Source: Algihabitans albus
GTDB taxonomy: Bacteria > Pseudomonadota > Alphaproteobacteria > Kiloniellales > DSM-21159
Length of the DNA: 64,000 nucleotides
Direction: 5' to 3'
Assembly (NCBI RefSeq): GCF_003572205.1
Contig: NZ_QXNY01000002.1
Location: forward strand, 1,047,283 to 1,111,282
Under the pieces are notes generated by a model, which saw only the letters and a list, made by a program, of their open reading frames with translations, ran no database searches and was not told where the DNA came from. How positions within the stretch are numbered: position 1 is the stretch's first letter; the number at the start of each line of letters is the position of its first letter. A program made the position numbers and the translations under genes. Below, in pieces: positions 40,814 through 50,025 of the stretch.

Positions 40814-42991
40814 ATGCCCTCGTCCCGTACCTTCGCTCACGCCCTGTGCATTCTCTGCGTCGGTGTCTTGCCGGCAGTGCCAGCCGGCGCGCAGGAGCAC
40901 GCGACATCGCCGGACACTCAGGCCGAAAGCGGGCCGCTGGTCTTGAGTCCCGTAAAGGTGACGGCGCGCAAACGCGAGGAGTTGCTGATCGACGTGCCGA
41001 TCGCCGCGACGGTGGTACGACCGGGAAACACGACCCTGTCGTCCTTCGATTCAGCGGGATCGATTTCCCGCGCCGTGCCGAACTTCACGATCAACGATTC
41101 CGGCAACACGCGCCTGACTTTCGGCAGCATTCGCGGCGTCGGAATCCTGACGCAACCGCTCAGCCCCGTGGATACGGCGGTCGGCTGGGCGATCGACGGC
41201 ACAGTGCAGCCGACCTTCGGCAGCAACTCCCAACTGCTCGACATGGAACGGATCGAGGTCTTACGCGGCCCGCAGAACACGCTGTTCGGTCGCGGCACCC
41301 AGGGCGGTGCCGTCAATCTGGTGACCAGACGCCCGTCCTTCGACCGTGAGTTCGCGCTCGCGAGCGAGATCGGCGAGAGCGAGTACCGTCAGGTCGATGC
41401 CGTCGCCAACGGCGCGCTGCTGCCCGGCCTGGCCGCCGGACGGCTGGCGGTGCGCTACAGCAGCTATGGCGGCGACATCGAGAACATCTCGACCGGCGGC
41501 CAGGATGGCGAAACCGATCTCGGCGCCGCGCGCGCCAGCCTTCTGCTCACCCCGAACCAACGCACGACCGCGATCTTGCGCGGCTACTACGAAGACGATC
41601 GCCGTGACACGCCCGCATTTCTTCTTCGGGACTCCTCCGATTTCCCCGGCTCGGCCATCACCCCGGAGAACCGGCTGGACCGCCGCCTCGTCAACGCATC
41701 CCTGGAAATCGAGCACGACTTCGACAAGGTGCTCCTGACGTCGGTGTCCAGCTTCCACAGCAACAAGCAGGAATTCACGAGCGACCTGTCCGACGGACTG
41801 ATCTTCGGCGCGCTTACAGGGCTGCCGACAAGCGCCTTCGACACGCCGGGACAAAGCGAACGACGAGCCGAAATTTCCGAGACCGCCTTTCAGCAGGAAC
41901 TGCGCCTTTCGTCTCTCGGCTCTTCGGACGTTCAGTGGCTTGTCGGAGGCAACCTCTACTACTCCGACCTGGAGTTGGACGGCAACGACCGCGACCCTCT
42001 CTCTCCCTTCAACAACGGCCTGGTCGACACCAGCATCGATACCCTTAGTTATGCGGCCTTCGGAGAAGCAGGCTTCCCCCTTTTCGGCCCGCTGTCCGGG
42101 ACGGTCGGACTGCGCGTGGGTCGAGACGAGCAGGATCTGGAGAGCCTCTTCATTTCGCGCGGAAACCCGGGCATCGTCCCCCGTTTCGCCGAAGAGGGGC
42201 GGTTCGAAGATACCTATGTGGTCGGCGGCGCATCGCTGACCTACAGCATCAGCCCGAGCCACAACGTCTACACCTCCGTCCGCCGCGGCCACACGACCGG
42301 CGGTTTCGCGACCCTGAACCGCAACCAGTTCTTCGGACAGCCACAGGACGCCCGCCCCGCTTCGGAGTCCTGGACCTACGAGGTGGGTGCCAAGCTCGAG
42401 TTCTGGGACGGCCGGCTTCGCCTCGACGGCGCGGCCTTCTTCAACGACATCGAAGACGCTGCCCTGATCTCCTTCGATCCCGGACAGAGCCTCTCGGTCC
42501 CCGTACCCTTGAACTACGAGTCCTACGGCTTCGAACTGGAAGGCGCGGCGCAACTCGGCGCGGGCTTCACGCTGCGCGGCGGCGTAGGCTTCACCGAGGC
42601 GGAGTTCGTCGACGTCGAGGAGGGCGATATCTCCGGCGCGCGGGACGGAGAGCAGGTGCCGAACGTACCGCGCTGGACGACCTCCCTGTCGCTCGAGAAC
42701 AGTACACCCGTCTCCCTTGTCGGAGAGGATCCGGAGGTCCTGGGCAGGTTCGAGTGGCAGTACAGCGGCGAACGCGCCGCAGACGTCAGCAACAGCTTCA
42801 CCCTCGACAGCTACCATGTCCTGAACGCCCAAGTCGGCGTCGCCTTCGACGGCGTCTCGTTCTACGGCTTCGCCCGGAACCTGACCGACGAGCGGTTCGA
42901 GACCCTGGGCGTGCGCTTCGGTCCCGAGGTGGAAGCCGTCTCGGTCGGACGCGGACGGGTTCTCGGCATCAGCGCGAGCCTGAGGTTCTGA
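40814..42991 (+). CDS. TonB-dependent outer-membrane receptor without STN domain (receptor 3)
   Basis: A 725-residue receptor. Signal peptide about 1-27 (ends AGAQE), TonB box region LVLSPVKVTARKREE, plug with IRGVGILTQPLSPVDTAVGW and LRGPQNTLFGRGTQGGAVNLV, and a barrel ending GISASLRF. It lacks an STN domain, as expected for control by a cytoplasmic AraC regulator rather than FecI/FecR. The order AraC, receptor, FptX-like permease parallels pyochelin and yersiniabactin uptake loci. No siderophore synthesis genes are in the window, so it probably collects siderophores made by others. Confidence 0.92.
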   Translation: MPSSRTFAHALCILCVGVLPAVPAGAQEHATSPDTQAESGPLVLSPVKVTARKREELLIDVPIAATVVRPGNTTLSSFDSAGSISRAVPNFTINDSGNTRLTFGSIRGVGILTQPLSPVDTAVGWAIDGTVQPTFGSNSQLLDMERIEVLRGPQNTLFGRGTQGGAVNLVTRRPSFDREFALASEIGESEYRQVDAVANGALLPGLAAGRLAVRYSSYGGDIENISTGGQDGETDLGAARASLLLTPNQRTTAILRGYYEDDRRDTPAFLLRDSSDFPGSAITPENRLDRRLVNASLEIEHDFDKVLLTSVSSFHSNKQEFTSDLSDGLIFGALTGLPTSAFDTPGQSERRAEISETAFQQELRLSSLGSSDVQWLVGGNLYYSDLELDGNDRDPLSPFNNGLVDTSIDTLSYAAFGEAGFPLFGPLSGTVGLRVGRDEQDLESLFISRGNPGIVPRFAEEGRFEDTYVVGGASLTYSISPSHNVYTSVRRGHTTGGFATLNRNQFFGQPQDARPASESWTYEVGAKLEFWDGRLRLDGAAFFNDIEDAALISFDPGQSLSVPVPLNYESYGFELEGAAQLGAGFTLRGGVGFTEAEFVDVEEGDISGARDGEQVPNVPRWTTSLSLENSTPVSLVGEDPEVLGRFEWQYSGERAADVSNSFTLDSYHVLNAQVGVAFDGVSFYGFARNLTDERFETLGVRFGPEVEAVSVGRGRVLGISASLRF

Positions 42992-42995
42992 CCCC

Positions 42996-44207
42996 ATGGT
43001 ATTGGCCGCCCTCGCGGTTCTGACGGCGGCGCAGTACCTCGCGCTGTTCTTTTTCTACGGAGCTGTCCCCGCCATCTTGCGGCAGTCCGGCGCTTCACTC
43101 GAACTTCTCGGCTTTTTCGGCCTCGCCTACGGCGCCTTCGCGCTCAGCTTTCTCTGGGCGCCCTACGTAGATCGTCTGCAGTTTACCCGTCTCGGCCGGC
43201 GGCGCACCTGGATTCTGGCTATGCAGTTCCTGGCGCTGGCCTTCGTCGGTCTCGCTCTCCGGCTCGATCCTGCCGAGGATGCCCTGGCTCTTCTGATTGT
43301 GGCCTTTGCCGTGTCTTTCGCCGCCGCCACCCAGCGTATCGCGACACTCGGCTACGCCGTCGAAAGCCTCGCACCCCAGCGGCGCGCCTGGGGCAGTACC
43401 GCCATCGGTTGGGGCGGCGCCATCGGTCTGCTACTCGGCGGCAGCGCCATGCTGATCGTTGTCGAGCGGTTCGGCTGGTCGACCGCTTGCCTCATTCTGA
43501 TTGTCGTCATCGCCACTCTGCTGCTGCTTTTGCCCCTGCTCCGCGAGCCGTCCGCAGCCGCTAACGAAGACAGCCCCCGAGCATCGCTCGCCGAACTGCT
43601 GCGACGCCCTGAAACGAGGAGAGTTCTGGCAGTGGCCCTGCCGCTTTCCTTCGCCAAGGGTCTGTCCTTCACCTTGATGCAGCCTCGGCTCGTGGATCTT
43701 GGTGTGGGGCTGAGCGAGATCGCGCTCGCCGTGGGCCTGGCGAACGCGGCCGGCTTCATGATCGTCGGGCCGGCCGTCAGCCTGGCCCTGACCAGGCTCT
43801 CCCTTGCGACCGCCTTTCGCTGGATGGCCGCAAGCTCCACCGCCGCGCTGTCGCTCATCGCTCTCATCGAGTTCACGGGGCATCCGACCGTCGCCCTCGC
43901 AGTCTCGTCGGTCGTCCTGCTGTTCGCGGCCTTCACCGTCATGCAGGTAGTGATCACAACGCTTTTTATGACCTTGAGCGACCGTATGCAGGGGGGAACC
44001 GACCTGACGACCTTCCTGGCGCTCTTCGCCCTGGGCGCCCTTCCCGGAACCGTCGCGGGAGGTTTCATCGCCGGCTCCTTCGGCTATGGCGCGGGTTTCG
44101 CCGTCGGGGCGCTCAGCTGTTTCTGTGGCTTCGTGATCTCACGCCTGCTGCCGCTCGCGCTGCGGCTATCGAGGGAGACGGACCCGGCTATCGAGACATA
44201 CCGCTGA
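42996..44207 (+). CDS. MFS permease, RhtX/FptX/YbtX-type siderophore transporter
   Basis: A 403-residue major facilitator protein with twelve helices. N-terminal ALAVLTAAQYLALFFFYGAV, the LWAPYVDRLQFTRLGRRRTW loop between helices 2 and 3, and the LGYAVESLAPQRRAWG segment match the RhtX/FptX group, which carries intact ferric siderophore over the inner membrane as one subunit. It starts four bases after receptor 3, so the two are co-transcribed, giving complete uptake apart from TonB-ExbBD, which is not in the window. Confidence 0.9.
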   Translation: MVLAALAVLTAAQYLALFFFYGAVPAILRQSGASLELLGFFGLAYGAFALSFLWAPYVDRLQFTRLGRRRTWILAMQFLALAFVGLALRLDPAEDALALLIVAFAVSFAAATQRIATLGYAVESLAPQRRAWGSTAIGWGGAIGLLLGGSAMLIVVERFGWSTACLILIVVIATLLLLLPLLREPSAAANEDSPRASLAELLRRPETRRVLAVALPLSFAKGLSFTLMQPRLVDLGVGLSEIALAVGLANAAGFMIVGPAVSLALTRLSLATAFRWMAASSTAALSLIALIEFTGHPTVALAVSSVVLLFAAFTVMQVVITTLFMTLSDRMQGGTDLTTFLALFALGALPGTVAGGFIAGSFGYGAGFAVGALSCFCGFVISRLLPLALRLSRETDPAIETYR

Positions 44208-44226
44208 ATCTGGCTTGGAGCAGCAA

Positions 44227-44787
44227 ATGGACGAACCGATGCAAGCCCCTGACGACCCCTCCCGACAAGATCGGACCAGTGACGCCCCTGCACAGGGAGA
44301 TACGGGGCCGAATGACACGGAACGCAATGCCGAAGCACAGGCGGCTCTCGCCGAAGACGTCGAAGCGCTCTTGGCAACCTTTCAGGATCGTTTGCTCGAG
44401 CGGGACTTCGATGCCTTGCGAGAGCTGATGACCGACGACTTCACCTACGTCGACCAGAAGGGCTTTACCCTGGACCGGCCCTCGCTTTTGGAACGGGAAC
44501 GTCGGGGCGCCGAAAACAAGCCGGAAACGGAAATCCAACATCGCCTCCTGAGCGCGACGGGCGACGGCCGCTCCGCGGAAGCCTTAGTCGAGCTGCGGTT
44601 CCGGACTGTGATACGGCGCGGATCGTCTGAAACCGTCTACGAAGGCCGAGGCCGCGAACGAGTGACTCTAGCGCGAGAAGCTTCAAGCTGGCGTTTCAAG
44701 GCCGTTGTGATCGAGGAGCAGAAGATGACGCGTAACGGACAGGCGGCGGGCGAGGAAGCTATCGAGGAGATGCACCGCGGCAGCTAA
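44227..44787 (+). CDS. NTF2-like (DUF4440/SnoaL-type) protein
   Basis: A 186-residue protein with an acidic, disordered N-terminus of about 40 residues, then a cone-shaped NTF2-like fold: LATFQDRLLERDFDALRELM, DDFTYVDQKGFTLDRPSLLE, and strands ending WRFKAVVIEEQKM. The family includes hydrolases, isomerases and binding proteins; nothing here identifies the ligand. It follows the FptX-like gene by 19 bases and may be part of that transcript. ATG 44227 has GGAG at six bases; the TTG four codons earlier overlaps that site. Confidence 0.72.
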   Translation: MDEPMQAPDDPSRQDRTSDAPAQGDTGPNDTERNAEAQAALAEDVEALLATFQDRLLERDFDALRELMTDDFTYVDQKGFTLDRPSLLERERRGAENKPETEIQHRLLSATGDGRSAEALVELRFRTVIRRGSSETVYEGRGRERVTLAREASSWRFKAVVIEEQKMTRNGQAAGEEAIEEMHRGS

Positions 44788-44808
44788 GCGTTCCAGGACA
44801 CCGCGATT

Positions 44809-45330
44809 TTACGACTCTTCGGGACGCACGATGTTGGGCCCGAGGCGTTCAAGGACGTCGCGCGCATCGAAGGCGTTCGGATCGTCGACCGGCTTTTCGC
44901 CCTGACGCACGACGATCTGGGCGTAGGCGGTGAAACGGTCGCGCGGCCGCGTGGTGGCCGTGGCAAAGCTCGGACCGGCGAAGCCTCTGCCGTAGAAAGG
45001 CGAACCGCCGAACCGGGAGAAACTGCCGAATCCGGAACCCGTTGTGCGGAAGCTGGTTAAGCGTTCGGTGTCGCGATCGACAAGCAGGAAGTAGTCTTGC
45101 CCCTTATCCAGCGTCACCTCGGCAGCGCGGTAAAGCAGGAAATCCTCGACCGTCTCCCGCGGTGTGGAACTGTTGCCGGCGAAGCTGACCCGATAGCGGT
45201 CCGTTTCCAGCGGCTGGACGGCGTAGCCGAAACGATCCTCGACCGGCTGGTAAGGGGTCGGACTTGCGCAGGCGGCCAACAAACACAGCAAAGCGACGGC
45301 AAGAAGACTGCGACAGACGATAGGCTTCAT
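44809..45330 (-). CDS. CC0125/CC1285 family lipoprotein
   Basis: A 173-residue predicted lipoprotein. The signal ends LLCLLAACAS, with the lipobox cysteine near residue 22. The mature part begins PTPYQP and contains DRYRVSFAGNSSTPRETVED and LLYRAAEVTLDKGQDYFLLV, the recurring pattern of this alphaproteobacterial family; its function is unknown. An upstream in-frame ATG would add 20 residues before the signal peptide, so the ATG at 45330 is preferred. It is separated from receptor 4 by about 200 bases holding two strong inverted repeats. Confidence 0.85.
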   Translation of the reverse strand: MKPIVCRSLLAVALLCLLAACASPTPYQPVEDRFGYAVQPLETDRYRVSFAGNSSTPRETVEDFLLYRAAEVTLDKGQDYFLLVDRDTERLTSFRTTGSGFGSFSRFGGSPFYGRGFAGPSFATATTRPRDRFTAYAQIVVRQGEKPVDDPNAFDARDVLERLGPNIVRPEES

Positions 45331-45400
45331 GAGATTCACCGCTCCGAACGTGTGTTTCCGTCGGCAGACCGGGTCTCTTGAGGTCCTCAAGACGTCCGAC

Positions 45401-45421
45401 AGCTTCTGTAAAACAGAAGCT
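45401..45421. repeat. 21-bp perfect inverted repeat (9-bp arms)
   Basis: AGCTTCTGT and ACAGAAGCT are separated by AAA. The element lies 71 bases upstream of the lipoprotein gene and about 117 bases after the stop of receptor 4, on the shared minus-strand transcript. There is no U-tract. It may be an operator or an RNA stem-loop. Confidence 0.75.
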
Positions 45422-45426
45422 ATCCC

Positions 45427-45463
45427 GATCTTGGCGCGACGCAGTGAGTCGCTTCACAAGATC
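45427..45463. repeat. Nested inverted repeat forming a long stem-loop
   Basis: GATCTTG (45427-45433) pairs with CAAGATC (45457-45463), and inside it GCGAC (45436-45440) pairs with GTCGC (45448-45452). The stem-loop is only five bases from the neighbouring 21-bp inverted repeat. It could end receptor 4 transcription or lie in the lipoprotein leader. Confidence 0.7.
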
Positions 45464-45537
45464 TAGGATCGCTTCGCAGGGGATCCAGAGCGGCCGAGGA
45501 GGATAGCGGCGAGACCCCGTCGGTCGATGGCTGCCGG

Positions 45538-48042
45538 CTACCACCGCATCGAATAGCGGATGTTCAGTGTGGTTCCCGGAAAGGGGACGTTGGTGATCTG
45601 GCCCAGAGTGTTGCTCCGATTGGTCTGGGCCGTCGGATTGAACTCCTCGGTGTTGAAGAGGTTTTCCACGCCGAGCCGCAATCGCCCCGGCCCGACCTCG
45701 GCCTCGGAATAGACGTCGACGAAGGTCAGCGGCTTGACGCCGGATCTGTCCAACTGAGGACTGGCGTCGGCCGAGGTCTGGTGAGACACCTGAATCCGGT
45801 TCCGCCACCAGGAAAAGGGCTTGTACTCGACGTATCCGGTAAACCTCAGAGGCTGGATACTGTCGGCACTGAGATCGACGGTGTCGCCGTTTTCCAGTTC
45901 CGTCATGCCTTCGCTGAAGGAGAGGCTCCCGCCGAAGCCCCACTCCTCCCATGGCTGGGTGTCCAGCGTGATCTCGGCGCCCCAGATTTCTTGCGGCCTT
46001 CTGACCGGTGCCGCGAAGCCGCTGTCGGGCACGACAGTGAACTGATTGGCCAGATCGGACTCGCTGTAGAACAGCGAGGCCGTGGCCTGGATCTTCCGCC
46101 AGCCCCCACGGACGCCAACTTCGAACTGGTCGGTTGTCGCCGGTTCCGGCCTGATGTCGTCGGCCGACGTAATGGTCGTCAGACGGGGCGCACGGGCGAG
46201 ATCGAGGACATCCGCAGCTTGCGAGAAGCTGCCGTAGAGCTCGACCTCGTCGGTCACGAAGTAGATCAGACCGGCGTTGAACAGCGCCTGATCGAAGTTC
46301 ACGTCACCACCTTCGAAGTTACCGCCGAAGGCGGGCGCCAGATTGGCCGAGCCGATTTCGACGTCGGTCGCTTCATAGCGAACTCCGCCGGTGATGAGAA
46401 AGTCCTCCAGAAAAGGCGCCCGCAGTTGCGCGAAGACGGCGCGACTGGTTTCGATGGCATCCGGAACGATGAAAGCGAAAGGAACGGCGGGGTCGATCGT
46501 CTCCTCGGCGTCGTAGACGAAGCGCTGGAGGTCCCCGCCCCAGGTCACGGTGGAACCGGAAAACCAGCCGTTGTCCAGAAAGGCGAGAGGTGTCTCGATG
46601 TTGAGACGCCCGCCGAGCCGGCGGTTTTCCTCGCGAACCTGTATGAACAGCGGCGGCACGATTTCAGCGGGAAGCTGCTGCAACACGCGGTCCTGGTAGA
46701 ACAGCGTCAGATCGAGGCGGTTGCCCAGAATATCGTCGTTTTCATAGCTGGCGGTTCCGACGTATTGGCGCCGGAAGGAGTCCTGAAAGGCCTCGCCGAT
46801 GTCCTCGAAACGCGCCGTGGAGGTCTTGCGGCCGGTATCGACGTCTCCATCCGCCACCGCGACGAACTCCGGATCCTGGGAGGTCTTCACATAGAAATGC
46901 GTCGTCTTGATTCTCTGATCCTCATCGAGATTGAAAACGAGGTTCGTATTCACATCGATCACATTGCTGTTGGGAAAGGTATTGTCGCTGTCAGGCAGCG
47001 GATCCCCGTCTGGATCGAACAGCGACTGGTTGATCTCCCCTCCCACTTCCACCCAGTAATCCAGGCGATCCAGAGAACCGGTCGCGCTCTGCCGCACCTC
47101 TGGACTGACGCTGTCGGCGATATCGGTCGGCTGCAGCGAGAGACCGACTGTCGTCTCGAGCTGCATCTCGCCGGGAATCGGCTCGGGGGTGCGAAAATTC
47201 ACGGCGCCGCCGCTGGCCCCGAAACCGAAGGTCGCGTCCGCGCCGCGCACCACCTCGACCCGCCGAAAGGCCGACGCCGGCAGATCGAAGATTGAGTTTC
47301 CCGTCGGTCGAAACCTTTGATTGATCTCGATATTGTTGATCCGGACAGAAACGTCGCGGCCGCGAAGCGTGGCGGTGCTGCCGAGAGGACTTGTAAAGTT
47401 GAGGCCGGGCACGACCTTTGCCAAGCCACCGACGGCGTCCCTTTGAAACGATGGCTGAGCATCGAGATCGCTCTGGCCGAGCACCGTGTTGGAGGAGGGA
47501 AGCTCCGAGATCGGCGTGGCGAAGCGGGCCCCTGTCACGGTTACGGGATCGAGCCGCAGCGGCGCGTCTTCGCCCGCGCTCCCCTCTTGCGGAGCGGTCT
47601 GCGCCAGGGTCACGGTAGTGGTGTCGGTGAAACGGTAGGTGAGTCCGGTTCCGGCGATCAGGAGCTGCAGCGCCTGCTCGGGCCTGTAGCTACCCTGGAG
47701 GCCGCGCGTTTCCAGACCCGCCGTCAGGGCGGCCGGATAGAGCAGTTGCAGATCGACCGCCTGCGAGAAAGCCAGCAGTGCGGTCTCCAGATCGCCCGCC
47801 GGCAGATCGAACCATTGCTCGGGCTCCGTAAGCTGTGCGAGCTGATGTCCGGCGAGTTCGAAGCGAAGTTCCGCGCCGGCGTTGAACTCCTTAAGACGAC
47901 GCTGCCAGTCCTCGGCTTGGACTGGGGCGGAGATTAGAAGAGGTAGTAGCCAGACACCGAGCAGAAGAGCGCGCGCCTCGCCCAGTCCCAGCCTCTCGGT
48001 ATCTAGATTCTCCCGGTCTCGCCGTCCGCTGCTCTCCGTCAT
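45538..48042 (-). CDS. TonB-dependent receptor with STN domain (receptor 4)
   Basis: An 834-residue outer-membrane receptor with signal peptide about 20-43 (ends PVQA-ED), STN domain about 50-125, TonB-box region LRLDPVTVTGARF, plug containing VVRGADATFGFGASGGAVNFR, and a barrel ending in Trp (YSMRW). The signalling domain implies a FecIR-type pair, yet none is adjacent; the two FecR proteins at 27 and 32 kb, or others outside the window, might serve it. It is not a close paralogue of receptors 1 and 2. A GTG eight codons upstream is possible; the ATG at 48042 follows a purine-rich site. Confidence 0.92.
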   Translation of the reverse strand: MTESSGRRDRENLDTERLGLGEARALLLGVWLLPLLISAPVQAEDWQRRLKEFNAGAELRFELAGHQLAQLTEPEQWFDLPAGDLETALLAFSQAVDLQLLYPAALTAGLETRGLQGSYRPEQALQLLIAGTGLTYRFTDTTTVTLAQTAPQEGSAGEDAPLRLDPVTVTGARFATPISELPSSNTVLGQSDLDAQPSFQRDAVGGLAKVVPGLNFTSPLGSTATLRGRDVSVRINNIEINQRFRPTGNSIFDLPASAFRRVEVVRGADATFGFGASGGAVNFRTPEPIPGEMQLETTVGLSLQPTDIADSVSPEVRQSATGSLDRLDYWVEVGGEINQSLFDPDGDPLPDSDNTFPNSNVIDVNTNLVFNLDEDQRIKTTHFYVKTSQDPEFVAVADGDVDTGRKTSTARFEDIGEAFQDSFRRQYVGTASYENDDILGNRLDLTLFYQDRVLQQLPAEIVPPLFIQVREENRRLGGRLNIETPLAFLDNGWFSGSTVTWGGDLQRFVYDAEETIDPAVPFAFIVPDAIETSRAVFAQLRAPFLEDFLITGGVRYEATDVEIGSANLAPAFGGNFEGGDVNFDQALFNAGLIYFVTDEVELYGSFSQAADVLDLARAPRLTTITSADDIRPEPATTDQFEVGVRGGWRKIQATASLFYSESDLANQFTVVPDSGFAAPVRRPQEIWGAEITLDTQPWEEWGFGGSLSFSEGMTELENGDTVDLSADSIQPLRFTGYVEYKPFSWWRNRIQVSHQTSADASPQLDRSGVKPLTFVDVYSEAEVGPGRLRLGVENLFNTEEFNPTAQTNRSNTLGQITNVPFPGTTLNIRYSMRW

Positions 48043-48489
48043 CGCCCCGCCCCAGCTCCCTACCACTGTCCGAAATCGCGCAGATACAGGCGTCGGCAGC
48101 CACTCCCCTGGCGCCGACCCTACTGACTAGACGGCTGGAGAGGTCAACCTCCTGACCTCCGGAGTCGAAAAAGTGAATTGGCCGGGCACCAGCGCGGGGA
48201 CTGCGGACGAGGCAAGGCCGGTCGAGCGCGTGGAGCGGCGTTGGCCAACAGGCTCACACTTTACTGTGCAGCTTCGACCGGGCGACGGACAAGACGATAG
48301 GTCTTGTCGCGCGAAGGGAAACATTCGACTGCATCCAAATCGGAAAATTACCGCGCGAGAAGATAATTTTCGTGTAGGCAAAGGCAACGAAGAGCGCAGT
48401 TTACTGAGAATTAACCTTAGAAAAGACATACTATAATAAAATGGCACTTCTTATATTATGCTCTATCAATAGTAGAGTGGAACGACAGG
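48043..48489. other. About 450-bp intergenic region between receptor 4 and the kinase
   Basis: No gene is supported. It holds an inverted repeat GAGGTCA-N6-TGACCTC (48140-48159) about 100 bases upstream of receptor 4, a good operator candidate. A second, AT-rich half (48340-48480) with TATAAT-like stretches probably contains the kinase promoter. One TGAGAAT half-site (48405-48411) has no partner arm. Confidence 0.5.
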
Positions 48490-49656
48490 ATGGAGTTTCG
48501 GGCGTTCACCGCCGAGCCGTTCACGCGGCCCCATTATCGCGTGGTCGTCGTCGATGACGATCCGGATGATTTTCTGACTGTCGCCAGACTGTTGTCGGCG
48601 TCCGGCCAGGCGCAATTCCAACTGACCCATATCGACAGCGCGCGTTCGGCTGCCGAACGTCTCGCGTCCGAGAGCTACGACGTCGCTCTGGTCGACTACT
48701 TTATCGATCAATCTCTCGGCACGGATCTCGTGTCCGCACTCGGCGGCATGAACTCCGACCTGCCGTTTATCATGCTGACCGGAAGCGACGGTGCGGCCCT
48801 GGACGTGGAGGCACTGAACTCCGGCGTTGTCGATCTCCTGGAGAAGTCCGAGATCTCGACGCAAAGCCTGTCTCGCTCGATCATCTATGCCCATTCCCGT
48901 TTCCAGTTCGAACAGCAATTGCGTAAGAGCCGGGCCGAGCTTCAAGCTGAGAAAGAAAAGGCCGTCGCCGCCAGCAACGCGAAGAGCGACTTCCTGGCAC
49001 GCATGAGTCACGAACTGCGCACGCCCTTGAATTCGATTCTTGGGTACGCCGAGATGATCTCCCTAGGCATCCACGGGCAGTCTGCCGATGATCTCAGACG
49101 CTATGGCGAGTACATCCATACAAGCGGCAACCACCTGCTGTCTCTGATCAACGATCTACTGGATATCAGCCGCATCGAGGCCAACGAATACAAAATCGAC
49201 CCGTGCATCTTGAGCTTGGAAGAAGAAGCCAAGACGGTCGCCGCCTTGATCGCCCCGACCGCCGATGCCCGCAGCGTGCGGCTGGTCCTCGATCCCTCGC
49301 TCTCAGGCGTCCGTGTAAACGCGGATCCGCGTGCATTTTACCAGATACTGCTGAATCTGCTTTCCAACGCGGTGAAGTTCACGCCGCCCGCCGGCACGGT
49401 CAAGGTGGCAGCAACTTCAACAGCAAAGGCTGTTCGCATTCATGTCGAAGATACCGGTATCGGGATCAAAGCCGAAGACATCGATACCGTGCTGAAGCCC
49501 TTCGGCCAAGTGGCGAACCCGCTCTCGAAACCGCGCGACAGTACCGGCCTCGGCCTGCCGATCGTGTGCTCCTTGGTCGAGCTTCATGGCGGCAGCTTGA
49601 GCTTGAAGAGCACTCCTGGCGAGGGCACGCAAGTCGTGGTGACCCTGCCGCGCTAG
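48490..49656 (+). CDS. Hybrid receiver-histidine kinase (REC then HisKA-HATPase)
   Basis: A 388-residue cytoplasmic protein. An N-terminal receiver (about 15-135) has the acidic pocket DDDPDD and phospho-acceptor D69 (ALVDYFID). A short coiled coil follows (about 138-165), then HisKA with H174 in ARMSHELRTPLNS and a HATPase_c domain (about 275-388) with NLLSNAVKF, DTGIGI and GLGLPIV boxes. It has no membrane helices or sensor domain, so it probably receives a phosphoryl signal from another kinase. No response-regulator partner is adjacent and the stimulus is unknown. Confidence 0.93.
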   Translation: MEFRAFTAEPFTRPHYRVVVVDDDPDDFLTVARLLSASGQAQFQLTHIDSARSAAERLASESYDVALVDYFIDQSLGTDLVSALGGMNSDLPFIMLTGSDGAALDVEALNSGVVDLLEKSEISTQSLSRSIIYAHSRFQFEQQLRKSRAELQAEKEKAVAASNAKSDFLARMSHELRTPLNSILGYAEMISLGIHGQSADDLRRYGEYIHTSGNHLLSLINDLLDISRIEANEYKIDPCILSLEEEAKTVAALIAPTADARSVRLVLDPSLSGVRVNADPRAFYQILLNLLSNAVKFTPPAGTVKVAATSTAKAVRIHVEDTGIGIKAEDIDTVLKPFGQVANPLSKPRDSTGLGLPIVCSLVELHGGSLSLKSTPGEGTQVVVTLPR

Positions 49657-50025
49657 AGAGGGACGTGACTACAGCCCGCCGCTGGAGCGTCTGGAGTCAC
49701 CCGCCTTGGCATTCCCTCTCGGCGTTGTCCTTCCTGGCGCACCTGGCTTGCAGATAGTCAGAGAAGGATGCGACGGTGCAATCGTAGAAAAGAGACACGG
49801 GATTGCCGGCATTCGTTACCTGCTTCGACTTGTGCCGCAGCGTCGTGGCGATCTTGCGGCGGCCATCGTGGGTTCGGTCCTGGACGAAGTCATAGCTCTA
49901 GCCGTCAGCCCTGGATGCCCGACACCCTGCTGCATTCGGGCCGCGTCCCACGCGCGGTTGAAGGCCGGCCCTGAAAGTCGACTTCGCGGATCCAAGGCGG
50001 CGGTTGACGAACGGCGACGTCGCAG
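49657..50025. other. About 370-bp stretch without a supported gene
   Basis: It separates the kinase stop from the convergent end of the reductase gene. Several frames are open for short distances but none has a plausible start and a recognisable product. I see no clear terminator hairpin with a T-tract. Confidence 0.4.
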
